Of a stretch of 64,000 nt of DNA, positions 7,760 through 16,282 are shown in pieces. The translations under genes and the position numbers were made by a program. The stretch covers positions 186,001-250,000 of the forward strand of contig NZ_JARUIU010000004.1 in the NCBI RefSeq assembly GCF_029667115.1. The letters are read 5' to 3'. Every line of letters starts with the position of its first letter. Position 1 is the first letter of the stretch. Source of the DNA: Jeotgalibacillus sp. ET6 (lineage in GTDB: Bacteria > Bacillota > Bacilli > Bacillales > Jeotgalibacillaceae). The notes under the pieces are model-generated. The model was given only the letters and a program-made list of their open reading frames with translations, had not been told where the DNA came from and ran no database searches.

Positions 7760-9521
7760 TCTGCAAAATAAGGGATCCCGCTTTTTGTACGCAGATACGA
7801 ATGGAGAGCTCGCTTTTACTCCGGAAGACTTTACAGATGAACATAAAATGATCGGTTCTTCAGCAAGACAGTTTGTACAAAAAGAAGTAGCTCCTTTAAA
7901 CGAAAAAATAGAAGACCAGGAATTTGAACAGATTTCTGTGCTGATGAGAAAAGCAGGTGAAGCAGGGCTGCTGGCTCATAGCATCCCTGAACAATACGGG
8001 GGGCTGGGACTTGATAAAATCAGCAAAGGAATTGTGGGAGAAATGGTCGGGCCGACAAGCGGGTATGGAGTTGCTCACTCGAACCATACCTGTATTGCCA
8101 CACTGCCTATTACGTACTTTGGCACTGAGGAGCAGAAGAAAAAATATTTGCCGAAGCTTGCTTCAGGAGAATGGATCGGCGCCTATTGTTTAACGGAGCC
8201 GGAGGCAGGGTCTGACGCATTGGCCGCCCAAACGACAGCAGTTTTAAATGAGGAAGGAACCCATTATCTTCTTAACGGCACCAAGATTTATATTACGAAT
8301 GCGGTTTTTTCGGATACGTTTATTGTTTATGCAAAAGTGGACGGCATTCATTTTACCGCTTTTATCGTGGAAAAAGACCATCCCGGTTTGTCCCTGGGAC
8401 CAGAGGAAAGAAAAATGGGGATAAAAGGTTCTTCAACCCGATCTGTGGTGTTTGAGGACTGCAGGGTGCCTAAAGAAAATCTGCTGGGAGAAGAAGGGAA
8501 AGGTCACATCATTGCCCTGAATGTACTGAATCTCGGACGTTTTAATTTAGGTTCTGCCTGTATGGGGGCTGCTAAAAGCGGGCTGCAAAAAACCATCCAA
8601 TTTGTTAAACAGCGCCGGCAGTTTAAACAGGAAATTGCCAACTTTCCTGCTACTAAGCAAAAACTGTCTTCACTGGCTGCTCAAATTTATGCTGCAGAAT
8701 CTGTGATGTACAGAACAGCAGGACTATTGGAAGAAGCAATGGGGGATCTGTACGATTCAACTGATTTCAAACACATCAGCAGACAGATGGGTGAATATGC
8801 AGTGGAATGTGCGATTTGCAAGGTGTATGGGTCAGAAACGCTGGATTGGGTGGCGGATGAAGCACTGCAGCTGCACGGGGGCGCAGGCTATATAAAGGAA
8901 TATGGGATCGAGCAAATGTATCGTGATTCGAGAATTAACCGTATTTTTGAAGGAACCAACGAAATTAACCGGCTCCTGATCCCTACTCACTTTTTTCGCA
9001 AAGCAATAAAGGGAGAAGTAGATCTGGTGAAGATGGGGGAGCAGGCTTTTCAAGATTTACAGCAGCCCCCAGTTATAGAACAGGGAGTAATCAGTAAAGA
9101 AAAAGCAGCGGTTCAAACGCTTCGCAGCTTGTTTTTACTGAACGCAGGGCTGGTATATGAAAAATGGGGTCCATCCCTTGTTCACGAGCAGGAGGCGCTT
9201 ATGGGTCTGGCTGATCTGGCCATTCATTTGTATGCAGCCGAATCAACAGTCTGTCGCACAGACAAAGCGATCCTGAAGAACGGGCAGGAAAAAGAAGCAG
9301 CTAAAATCGATTTAATGAGAGTGGCTGCAGAAAAAGCGATATGGGAATCTGAACTCATTTCAAGAAAACTTATAACGGAGCTGACAGAAGGTGAAAAGAG
9401 GGAAAAACTGATCGGCCTGACAATTCGGGAATGCAGCAGCTATTTATCATCAAGTCCTTCTGTCCAGATCTCACGCACAATAGCAGACCGACTTTACAAA
9501 AAAGAGCAATATGTATGCTAA
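7746..9521 (+). CDS. Acyl-CoA dehydrogenase, long FadE-type
   Basis: A 591-residue acyl-CoA dehydrogenase, close to the length of Bacillus FadE/YusJ (about 594). The N- and middle domains show EAGLLAHSIPEQYGGLG, CLTEPEAGSDA, NGTKIYITNA and MGIKGSSTRSVVFEDC. The helical domain shows LQLHGGAGYIKEYGIEQMYRDSRINRIFEGTNEINR, which holds the catalytic Glu region, and a helical extension of roughly 180 residues follows. It starts 10 nt after AAGGAGG and overlaps comB by 14 bp. The long C-terminal extension is typical of VLCAD-like enzymes active on long chains; the chain preference is inferred. Confidence 0.92.
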   Translation: MKQVDLQNKGSRFLYADTNGELAFTPEDFTDEHKMIGSSARQFVQKEVAPLNEKIEDQEFEQISVLMRKAGEAGLLAHSIPEQYGGLGLDKISKGIVGEMVGPTSGYGVAHSNHTCIATLPITYFGTEEQKKKYLPKLASGEWIGAYCLTEPEAGSDALAAQTTAVLNEEGTHYLLNGTKIYITNAVFSDTFIVYAKVDGIHFTAFIVEKDHPGLSLGPEERKMGIKGSSTRSVVFEDCRVPKENLLGEEGKGHIIALNVLNLGRFNLGSACMGAAKSGLQKTIQFVKQRRQFKQEIANFPATKQKLSSLAAQIYAAESVMYRTAGLLEEAMGDLYDSTDFKHISRQMGEYAVECAICKVYGSETLDWVADEALQLHGGAGYIKEYGIEQMYRDSRINRIFEGTNEINRLLIPTHFFRKAIKGEVDLVKMGEQAFQDLQQPPVIEQGVISKEKAAVQTLRSLFLLNAGLVYEKWGPSLVHEQEALMGLADLAIHLYAAESTVCRTDKAILKNGQEKEAAKIDLMRVAAEKAIWESELISRKLITELTEGEKREKLIGLTIRECSSYLSSSPSVQISRTIADRLYKKEQYVC

Positions 9522-9545
9522 TCCTAAATTAAAGGAGCGGGTAAA

Positions 9546-10529
9546 ATGAAAGCCATTCAACTGAAGGAATATGGCGGACCGGAAGTGCTTCAAGAGGTAG
9601 AAATTGATAAGCCGGTGCCAAAGGAGAATGAAGTATTAATCGAAATTCATGCAGCAGGCGTTAATTATGCGGATACTGCCAGAAGAGAAGGACAATATGT
9701 GGTTCCAACTCCGCTTCCCTTTATCCCGGGAGCTGAAGCAGCGGGTGTCGTGATTGAGACGGGAAGCGGAGTCAAAAGCATACAAAAAGGGGATCGAGTG
9801 GTCACACTCATTCAATCTGGAGGATATGCAGAGTACGCCGTAACAGATGAACGGTCGATCATCCCGATTCCTGATGAGCTGGACTTTACATTAGCTGCGG
9901 CTCTGCCCCTGCAAGGGTTGAGCGCGTATCATATCCTGAAAACGATGGGAAGAATTGAAAAGGGAGAAACCGTCCTGGTGCACGCAGCGGCTGGCGGTGT
10001 TGGTACGATAGCGGTCCAGCTGGCAAAATTATTTGGTGCAGGAAAAGTAATTGCTACAGCAAGCACAAAGGAAAAGCTGGAGCTTGCCAAAGAAATGGGC
10101 GCGGATGTACTCATAGACTACACAAAGGATGGATGGGAACAGGAAGTGCTTAATGCTACAGATGGGAAAGGAGTGCATCTTGCACTGGAAATGGCAGGTG
10201 GGGACGTTTTTTATAAGACTTTAAAATGTTTGGGTACTTTTGGCCGGCTAGTCGTATATGGAGTAGCAAGCGGAGAGCAAAGTAAATTCAACCCTTCCTC
10301 CTTAATGGCAAGAAACCAGTCCGTGATCGGTTTCTTTCTTCCGCAGATTATGAGGAAGCCCGAGCTGCTGCAGCCAAGCATGAAAGAGCTGATGACCTGG
10401 GTCGCACAGGGAAAACTGAAGCTGACGGTAGGTGATGTGTATTCACTTGAAGAAGCTGCGGTTGTACACGAGCTTATGCAGGCGAGGAAAACAAAGGGGA
10501 AATTGATACTGAAGCCGGGAAACAAATAA
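9546..10529 (+). CDS. Zinc-independent quinone oxidoreductase family protein (MDR)
   Basis: A 327-residue medium-chain dehydrogenase/reductase. It has the GroES-like N-terminal domain with HAAGVNYADTARREG and the NADPH-binding motif VHAAAGGVGTIAVQLAK; the catalytic zinc ligands of alcohol dehydrogenases are absent, which fits the quinone oxidoreductase branch. Start ATG 9546 follows AAAGGAGCGGG, 24 bp after the dehydrogenase stop. It is the last gene of the acyl-CoA operon, ending at a clear terminator. It may reduce an enone or quinone generated by the pathway; the substrate is unknown. Confidence 0.87.
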   Translation: MKAIQLKEYGGPEVLQEVEIDKPVPKENEVLIEIHAAGVNYADTARREGQYVVPTPLPFIPGAEAAGVVIETGSGVKSIQKGDRVVTLIQSGGYAEYAVTDERSIIPIPDELDFTLAAALPLQGLSAYHILKTMGRIEKGETVLVHAAAGGVGTIAVQLAKLFGAGKVIATASTKEKLELAKEMGADVLIDYTKDGWEQEVLNATDGKGVHLALEMAGGDVFYKTLKCLGTFGRLVVYGVASGEQSKFNPSSLMARNQSVIGFFLPQIMRKPELLQPSMKELMTWVAQGKLKLTVGDVYSLEEAAVVHELMQARKTKGKLILKPGNK

Positions 10530-10536
10530 AGCATGT

Positions 10537-10565
10537 AACCGCCCGTTTTAAAAAAAGGGCGGTTT
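10537..10565. terminator. Bidirectional terminator between acyl-CoA operon and response regulator
   Basis: AACCGCCC (10537-10544) pairs with GGGCGGTT (10557-10564); the loop contains an A-run and the right arm runs into TTT. The right arm overlaps the stop codon of the minus-strand response regulator, so it can terminate both converging transcripts. Confidence 0.75.
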
Positions 10566-11211
10566 ACTTTGTTGTCCTGTTTGTATAACGATATTTATGC
10601 GTAGGTCTGCCGACTTTTCCGTAATCGAGTTCGTGAGCAAGCAAATCTTTTTCAACTAAATACTGAACATAGCGATGTACGGTAGGATAGGATATGCCGG
10701 TAGCTGAAGAGATATCTTTAATAGTTTCAGCTTCATTCATTTTTTTTATATAGCTTAGAATTTTCGTCATTGTTTTTTTTGACAGACCTTTTTCAGGAAG
10801 ATCACTGAAAAATGAAATTAACTCTTCTTTAGACTGGTCTGATAAAGAGGAAGACCTAAAGTGAAGATTCATTCTCGAGATAAGATCAGGGGCACGAATA
10901 GGCTTTAGAATAAAATCATTTGCACCATTAGCAATAATGGAATCAGCAATCGTCTGTCGTTCATCAACAGTCAGGGCAAGGATTGGCACGTCCTGATTAA
11001 GCTTTCTCAGTTCTTTCACGGTAGTCAGCCCATCCATTTCCGGCATGTGATAATCGACCAGAACGAGGTCAGGCTGGTGTGCAGTAAAAAGAATAATGCC
11101 GCTTTTTCCATCGGGTGCTTCAATTCCCTTCCACCCGGCAAATGTACAAATTTCCAGAAAAGTAAAGCGAATATCTTCATCATCATCAATAATTAAGATT
11201 GTTTTATTCAT
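10564..11211 (-). CDS. Response regulator, CitB/DcuR-type
   Basis: A response regulator of 215 residues from ATG 11211 (MNKTILIIDDDED). The receiver domain has the acidic triad residues at 9-11, the phosphorylated Asp53 (LVDYHMPEMDG) and conserved Lys in FILKPI. The output domain at about 150-210 has a winged helix with TIKDISSATGISYPTVHRYVQYLVEKD and the GKVGRPTHKYR ending typical of the CitB family. The frame is open 18 codons further upstream, but that stretch lies inside the kinase gene. The start overlaps the kinase stop, so the two are co-translated. It probably controls the divergent phn operon. Confidence 0.87.
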   Translation of the reverse strand: MNKTILIIDDDEDIRFTFLEICTFAGWKGIEAPDGKSGIILFTAHQPDLVLVDYHMPEMDGLTTVKELRKLNQDVPILALTVDERQTIADSIIANGANDFILKPIRAPDLISRMNLHFRSSSLSDQSKEELISFFSDLPEKGLSKKTMTKILSYIKKMNEAETIKDISSATGISYPTVHRYVQYLVEKDLLAHELDYGKVGRPTHKYRYTNRTTK

Positions 11212-12604
11212 GGGTTTCACTCTGCTCCTTTGTTGGAAGAAATAACGTAATGTCAGTACCTTCATGGTCCGAAGTTGCTTTTACCCAGCCTCCGTATTGC
11301 TGCACAGTTTTTTTTACAAATGCTAAACCTAAACCAGTCTGTCCTTTTGCACTCATATGACTATCCCAAATAGAGTGAATAAATTCCTTCGATATACCTG
11401 TTCCGTTATCACTCACTTCAATAAGTATGCCTCTTTTTTTATTTGTTTCGTTGATCATTTCCTCACTTATATAAACAATTATAAAGGGCTTTTCCACTTT
11501 TTTAGTGGCTTCATAGGCATTTTGAAGAAGGTTTACGAACACACGCGACATTTTAATCCGGTTGACTTCAATAAGCAGATCAGGTTTTTGTATGCGGAAT
11601 TGAAGAATGTCACTAGGTATTACGCCGCTAATCTGTGGCTTTACAGAATCAACAAGCTGTTGAATGGTTAGCTCAGCTGTTTTTTCTTCATATAAAATTT
11701 CAGAAATCATGTTATTTAAATGCTCAAGCGACCGTTCAATGCGGTTCGCATATATTGATATACTCGCTTGATCATTTTTAAGGGGAAGAAGGGATACAAG
11801 CCCTTGAATAGCTGTTAGAGGCGTTTTTAAATCGTGAACTAATTGATGCATTTCCTCCGCGCCGCGGTGCTTTAATGCTTGTATTTTAAGAGTTTGCAAT
11901 TGCACGTTCCGATCATTGATTGATTGAAGGGTTTGAAATCTTTGTTGTTGCAATGCAAAAAAGAGGCTCGTTATAAAGGCACTGAATAAAATGGGGAGCC
12001 CCATGACGTAGCTGAAGACCAACAAAATATCCTGAATCCCCATAAGCGTAGCTGCACTGTAAATTTCATTCACAAGTCCTAACCGTGCAATTCCTGCGTT
12101 TTGCCAGTAAGGATTTAAATCCAGCCACTGAAGAGACCAAATGATTTGAAACATAACTAATCCTTGTTTTAAATAACTTACGCCCTGGCGAAACATAGGA
12201 TAAATGATAAGAGCCCCCAATAAGTAGATGATGGCAGGGGTGATCCAGGCAGTCACGTTAAAATAGGAGAAAAACAATAATGTATAAATCCCGAGTATAA
12301 TGCTTCCAAGGGTATATATTCTATATTTCGCACGGACCCTTTTAAGAAGCAAATAGCTGACAGCCCAAGCAGTAAAAAATATCGGAAACTCTCTGATCCC
12401 ATCAACTAAAACTAATAGAAATGACCCAAGTACGATCTTTGCACTATTTTGAAAAACGAGTCCTTCTTGAATATAAACCTCTATCCGATCATAACCAGGA
12501 TTCGTTAAGTAGTTCAGTACAAATATTAAAGCAATCAGAACGGTTATTGTGAATCCTTCTTTATGCTTAACATAGGTATGATGTAGCCATTTGTACAGGT
12601 CCAT
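11204..12604 (-). CDS. Membrane sensor histidine kinase
   Basis: A 466-residue histidine kinase starting at ATG 12604, 6 nt after AGGAGG; the longer upstream frame lacks a ribosome binding site. About six hydrophobic segments fill residues 15-215, with no extracellular PAS/Cache domain evident, suggesting sensing within the membrane. The H-box HQLVHDLKTPLTAIQG places the phosphorylated His at about residue 257. The N-box is VNLLQNAYEA, the G1 box is SDNGTGI and the G2 box is GQTGLGLAF. It overlaps the response regulator gene by 8 bp and is divergent from phnDCE. The stimulus is unknown; phosphonate, phosphite or phosphate limitation are the obvious candidates. Confidence 0.88.
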   Translation of the reverse strand: MDLYKWLHHTYVKHKEGFTITVLIALIFVLNYLTNPGYDRIEVYIQEGLVFQNSAKIVLGSFLLVLVDGIREFPIFFTAWAVSYLLLKRVRAKYRIYTLGSIILGIYTLLFFSYFNVTAWITPAIIYLLGALIIYPMFRQGVSYLKQGLVMFQIIWSLQWLDLNPYWQNAGIARLGLVNEIYSAATLMGIQDILLVFSYVMGLPILFSAFITSLFFALQQQRFQTLQSINDRNVQLQTLKIQALKHRGAEEMHQLVHDLKTPLTAIQGLVSLLPLKNDQASISIYANRIERSLEHLNNMISEILYEEKTAELTIQQLVDSVKPQISGVIPSDILQFRIQKPDLLIEVNRIKMSRVFVNLLQNAYEATKKVEKPFIIVYISEEMINETNKKRGILIEVSDNGTGISKEFIHSIWDSHMSAKGQTGLGLAFVKKTVQQYGGWVKATSDHEGTDITLFLPTKEQSETHE

Positions 12605-12777
12605 GTCATTCCTCCTGATGTCTTCATCCCTACAACCTCTATTTTTCCCAACCCCTGCAATACCCATTCTATCTTTTATACAAGCCTTATAAATCTTTTT
12701 TCTCATAAATATTATTTGTTTTACATAAAAGAGGTCCTGAATTTACGAACAATTAATAGCTCCCTGATAAGATTTTA

Positions 12778-12797
12778 TTGTGCTCAGGTTAGCACAA
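12778..12797. promoter_or_regulatory. Inverted repeat in the kinase-phnD divergent region
   Basis: TTGTGCT (12778-12784) and AGCACAA (12791-12797) form perfect 7-bp arms around a 6-bp spacer. It lies 30 bp upstream of the phnD start and between the divergent operons, the place expected for the binding site of the neighbouring response regulator. Confidence 0.6.
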
Positions 12798-12826
12798 AAA
12801 CGTAGATAATTTCAGGAGGGAAAGAG

Positions 12827-13759
12827 ATGAAAAAAACTGTACTGACTATGGCAATGTTAATGATCATGCTCGTTTTGGCAGCATGTTCAGATTCAACGCC
12901 TGAAGATACCAACGCATCAGCAGAAGGATCTGAAGCGGATCAAACCGATACTGTGGAGACGGATCGTGAACACTGGCCGGAGAAGTTGCGTTTTGCTGAC
13001 ACCGGAGTTGAAGGGATGGAACAGCTTCAGCGGGAACATGGTCCTTTTAAAGATGCAATGGAAGAAGTTTTAGGAATTGAAGTTGAATTCTTTTCAGTAA
13101 CTGACCGGACAGCTGCAGCGGTTGCAGCACAGTTTGATCAAGTAGACATTGTACTTACAGGTCCATCAGAGTATGTAGTCATGAAATCAAAGGCAGAGGT
13201 AGAGCCGGTTATTGGTTTAACAAGACCAGGTTACCGTTTGGCCTTCATTGCCAGAGCAGATAGCGGCATTGAAAGCCTGGAAGACATGAAAGGGAAAAAA
13301 GTAGCAATGAAGGACGTTGGATCGACAAGCGGACATATAGGCCCAAGTTCCATTTTAATAGAGAACGGGTTTAATCTTGATCAGGATTTTGACGGCTCCA
13401 TCGCATTACTAGGGGATGCCCGTATTGAAGCCCTTCGTGGGGGAGATGTTGATGTTGTAGGAACTGGAGCGGACGACTATTATGAGCTTGCAAATGAAGA
13501 AGGGGAAGATGAGTGGACTCTTGTGCATGAAGGGCCCGATTTGCCAAGCGATCTATTTGTTGCCAGCCCTACATTAGACAAGGAATTTGTTGAAGAGGTA
13601 AAACAGTTATTCCTTGAAAACCAGGATTACCTGCTTGCAGAGCTTCTTCAAACGGAAGAAAACGATAAATATAGTGATTCCGAGTTAATTGACGCAAAAG
13701 ATGAAGATTATGATTCTATTCGTGAAGCTTATGATACGTTGGGATTGACGTTAGAATAG
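12827..13759 (+). CDS. phnD: Phosphonate-type ABC transporter substrate-binding lipoprotein
   Basis: A 310-residue lipoprotein with a signal peptide and lipobox LVLAAC ending at Cys20, followed by an acidic linker (20-45). The mature domain matches the PhnD/phosphate-phosphite-phosphonate binding family: RFADTGVEG, FDQVDIVLTGPSEYVV, DMKGKKVAMKDVGSTSGHIGPSSIL. Start ATG 12827 has AGGAGGG. It forms an operon with phnC and phnE. No carbon-phosphorus lyase, phosphonatase or phosphite dehydrogenase is encoded in the window, so the ligand may be phosphonate, phosphite or a related oxyanion. Confidence 0.9.
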   Translation: MKKTVLTMAMLMIMLVLAACSDSTPEDTNASAEGSEADQTDTVETDREHWPEKLRFADTGVEGMEQLQREHGPFKDAMEEVLGIEVEFFSVTDRTAAAVAAQFDQVDIVLTGPSEYVVMKSKAEVEPVIGLTRPGYRLAFIARADSGIESLEDMKGKKVAMKDVGSTSGHIGPSSILIENGFNLDQDFDGSIALLGDARIEALRGGDVDVVGTGADDYYELANEEGEDEWTLVHEGPDLPSDLFVASPTLDKEFVEEVKQLFLENQDYLLAELLQTEENDKYSDSELIDAKDEDYDSIREAYDTLGLTLE

Positions 13760-13768
13760 GAGGACAAT

Positions 13769-14551
13769 GTGGTACATCTTTCAATACAGCAAGTTGGGAA
13801 AACATATGATGACGGGACTGAAGCTTTATCCTCCGTATCATTCGATGTAAATAAAGGGGAGGGAGTCGTTTTATTAGGACATAACGGCTCCGGCAAGTCC
13901 ACGTTGTTCCGTTGTATTAATGGGATTGAAAATACGAGCAGTGGAAAGATTTTATACAATGGACAGCCAATTCACGATCTTTCTAAAAAAGAGATCCGTG
14001 AAGTTAGAAAAAATATTGGAATGGTCTTTCAGCAATTTCATTTAGTAGGGAATTTATCTGTCTTTCAAAACGTCCTTTTTGGCGGGTTAGGAAAAAGCCC
14101 CTCTTCTATTAGCGTGTTTGGCCCCTTTGCCAAACAGGAAATGCGGATGAAGGCTTTGGAGTGCTTAGATCGAGTGGGTCTTATCCATGTTTCCAAAAAG
14201 AGAGCGGATAGTTTATCGGGAGGCCAGCAGCAGCGGGTAGCCATTGCCCGCATGCTTATGCAGGAGCCGGAACTTGTACTGGCAGATGAACCCATTGCAA
14301 GTCTTGACCCATCTGCTGGAAAAGAAGTAATGGATCTTTTGTGGTCTGTCGTGAAGGAAAGGGGGATGACTGTTATTTGTACCCTTCATCAACCTGAAAT
14401 CGCCCTGCAATATGCCGAGCGAATAATTGGACTTCATAAGGGCAGGTTTGTCTTAGATCAGCAGACTAGCCAGCTGGATGATACACGTTTCGAATGGCTC
14501 TATGAAAAAAACTTGAAAAACCTCAGTAAAGAGGTGATTTCAGTTGACTAA
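13769..14551 (+). CDS. phnC: Phosphonate-type ABC transporter ATP-binding protein
   Basis: A 260-residue ABC ATPase. Walker A GHNGSGKST is at residues 37-45, the Q-loop is VFQQFHLVGNLSVFQNV, the signature is LSGGQQQR, Walker B is LVLADEPIASLDP, and the H-loop His is in CTLHQPE. The start is GTG 13769, after AGGAGG and 10 bp from the phnD stop. Its end overlaps phnE by 8 bp. It energises uptake by the PhnE channel. Confidence 0.92.
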   Translation: MVHLSIQQVGKTYDDGTEALSSVSFDVNKGEGVVLLGHNGSGKSTLFRCINGIENTSSGKILYNGQPIHDLSKKEIREVRKNIGMVFQQFHLVGNLSVFQNVLFGGLGKSPSSISVFGPFAKQEMRMKALECLDRVGLIHVSKKRADSLSGGQQQRVAIARMLMQEPELVLADEPIASLDPSAGKEVMDLLWSVVKERGMTVICTLHQPEIALQYAERIIGLHKGRFVLDQQTSQLDDTRFEWLYEKNLKNLSKEVISVD

Positions 14552-15353
14552 CCATAATAAATCAGAATATGCCAAACATATGCCAAAAAGAATGAAGTGG
14601 CCCGGGATTGCAGGCTGGTTCGGCTGGATTTTCTTCCTGCTGTTTTTCATAATGGGTTTGTCTAACGCTAATATTACGGTTGACCGATTATGGAGAGGTC
14701 TTTTTAATGCAGGGACATTTATTTCTCAAGCATTTCCTCCTGATTTTAATCGAATAGAGCCCGTCACCTGGGCAATGATTGAAACATTTGAAATTGCCAT
14801 TGTAGGCACAGCTGTAGGCGTTGTCATTAGTTTGCCATTTGCCTTACTTTCAGCCAAGAATATTACCCGCAGTCCATTAATTCGCAGTGTCACACGAGGG
14901 CTGCTTGGGGTTATGAGAACAGTTCCAGACCTTGTATGGGCGCTTATATTTGTCGTTTTATTTGGATTAGGTCCGTTAGCAGGGATTTTAACGATTATGA
15001 TTGATACCATTGCATTTTGTGCCCGCTTTTTTTCTGAACGTATAGAAGAATTGAATAAAGGACCGCTGGAAGCACTTGAATCGACAGGATCTAAGCGGGG
15101 AGGAGTTATTTTTGGAGCAGCCATCCCTCCTGCATTTCCCTCATTTGTCAGTACAGGGTTGTTTGCATTTGAAAAGTCAATACGAGGGGCAGTAGTGCTC
15201 GGATTAGTAGGAGCCGGCGGCATTGGGGTTGAATTGAGAACTTCTATGACACTTATGAAGTTTGATGAAGCAGCAGCCATAATTCTACTCATCTTGCTTG
15301 TCGTACTAGCGGTAGAGAAGGTTTCTTCAAAGATCCGTTTAAGAGTGATCTGA
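14544..15353 (+). CDS. phnE: Phosphonate-type ABC transporter permease
   Basis: A 269-residue inner-membrane permease of the PhnE family with about six membrane helices. The cytoplasmic EAA-like loop is EALESTGSKRGGVIFGAAIP and further family segments are GLLGVMRTVPDLVWALIF and GLVGAGGIGVELRTSM. The start is probably TTG 14544 after GAGGTGAT; an ATG at 14580 is possible. There is only one permease, so it presumably homodimerises. The operon ends at the hairpin 15373-15413. Confidence 0.9.
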   Translation: MTNHNKSEYAKHMPKRMKWPGIAGWFGWIFFLLFFIMGLSNANITVDRLWRGLFNAGTFISQAFPPDFNRIEPVTWAMIETFEIAIVGTAVGVVISLPFALLSAKNITRSPLIRSVTRGLLGVMRTVPDLVWALIFVVLFGLGPLAGILTIMIDTIAFCARFFSERIEELNKGPLEALESTGSKRGGVIFGAAIPPAFPSFVSTGLFAFEKSIRGAVVLGLVGAGGIGVELRTSMTLMKFDEAAAIILLILLVVLAVEKVSSKIRLRVI

Positions 15354-15372
15354 TGCATCTACTATACAAATT

Positions 15373-15413
15373 GTTCAAATAGCCTGAGACTCCTTGTCTC
15401 AGGCTATTTGAAC
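15373..15413. terminator. Long perfect hairpin after phnE
   Basis: An 18-bp perfect stem (GTTCAAATAGCCTGAGAC at 15373-15390 with its complement at 15396-15413) and a 5-nt loop TCCTT lies between converging genes. There is no strong T-run on either side, so termination is inferred from the stem and position. The stem core GCCTGAGAC/GTCTCAGGC recurs in the terminator at 33824-33858. Confidence 0.65.
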
Positions 15414-15467
15414 GGTTCAATGCGCGGACCTTAAGTTTTCCCATCCTCCTGCCGTTCTGCTGTCTTA

Positions 15468-16187
15468 TTAAAACGGATTTGTTCCCCACAAAGCTGAGGT
15501 TTTTATAAAGGTTCTCTGTTCAAGCTTCAGCAGACTGGTGATATATTCTGCAAGATCCTCTGCCTGCATGAATTTATCAGGATTGCGCTCGCCTGAGTCT
15601 TTTCCGCGTGTCAGATCCGTTTCCACGAGACTTGGTGTCAAAACGCTGACACGAATATTACTGCGTCTTACCTCCTGCATAAGAGATTCACTCATGCCAA
15701 TAACAGCAAATTTAGACGCACTGTATGCACTTGATCCCTCTGTCCCTTTAAGACCGGACATCGATGAAATATTAATGATGTCCCCGCGGTTCTTTTCAAT
15801 CATGCCGGGAAGTGCTGCTTTTGTAACATGCACGATTCCCATTACGTTTGTATTCAATACTTTTTCCCAGTCGTTTGTTTGAAGTTCAAGAAATGATCCA
15901 TGTGCACCTACACCTGCATTGTTGATCAGAATATCAAAGGAACCGAGTGTCTGCTCCAGCTTGGCTACTGCCTCTTTGACTTCTGTTTCACGTGAAACAT
16001 CTGCTGCTGCCACGGCATAGAGTGCTCCCATTTCGTCTAAATCCCTGCGGATGGAATCAAAGCTCTCCTCTGAGCGGGCAATAAGACCAAGCTCTACACC
16101 TTCTTTTGCAAGGGCAAGAGCAGTAGCTCCGCCAATCCCTCTGCTTCCACCTGTAATAAGTGCTTTTTTTCCTTTTAAGTTTTGCAT
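15468..16187 (-). CDS. SDR family oxidoreductase, FabG-like 3-ketoacyl reductase
   Basis: A 239-residue classical SDR with TGGSRGIG at 12-19, NNAG at 89-92, Ser141/142, and Tyr155-x3-Lys159 (YSASK). The C-terminus ALWGTNPF is characteristic of a Bacillus FabG-like paralogue annotated as 3-ketoacyl-ACP reductase. Arg residues after the second strand (LIARSEES) suggest NADPH. It is a single gene facing the phn operon. It is probably not the essential FabG of fatty acid synthesis, since no other fab genes are nearby. Confidence 0.87.
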   Translation of the reverse strand: MQNLKGKKALITGGSRGIGGATALALAKEGVELGLIARSEESFDSIRRDLDEMGALYAVAAADVSRETEVKEAVAKLEQTLGSFDILINNAGVGAHGSFLELQTNDWEKVLNTNVMGIVHVTKAALPGMIEKNRGDIINISSMSGLKGTEGSSAYSASKFAVIGMSESLMQEVRRSNIRVSVLTPSLVETDLTRGKDSGERNPDKFMQAEDLAEYITSLLKLEQRTFIKTSALWGTNPF

Positions 16188-16282
16188 GAAAGATTCATCC
16201 CTTCTGAATAATTTCTATATTAGGTTATTCACTTAAAATTAGGGTTAAAAACATTAGAAGGCACTTTATTCAGGACACAGAC

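Noticed and set aside
14726-15358. 210-codon ORF on the minus strand
   Set aside because: It is the mirror frame of phnE with a low-complexity Ser/Ala/Pro/Thr composition typical of antisense frames.
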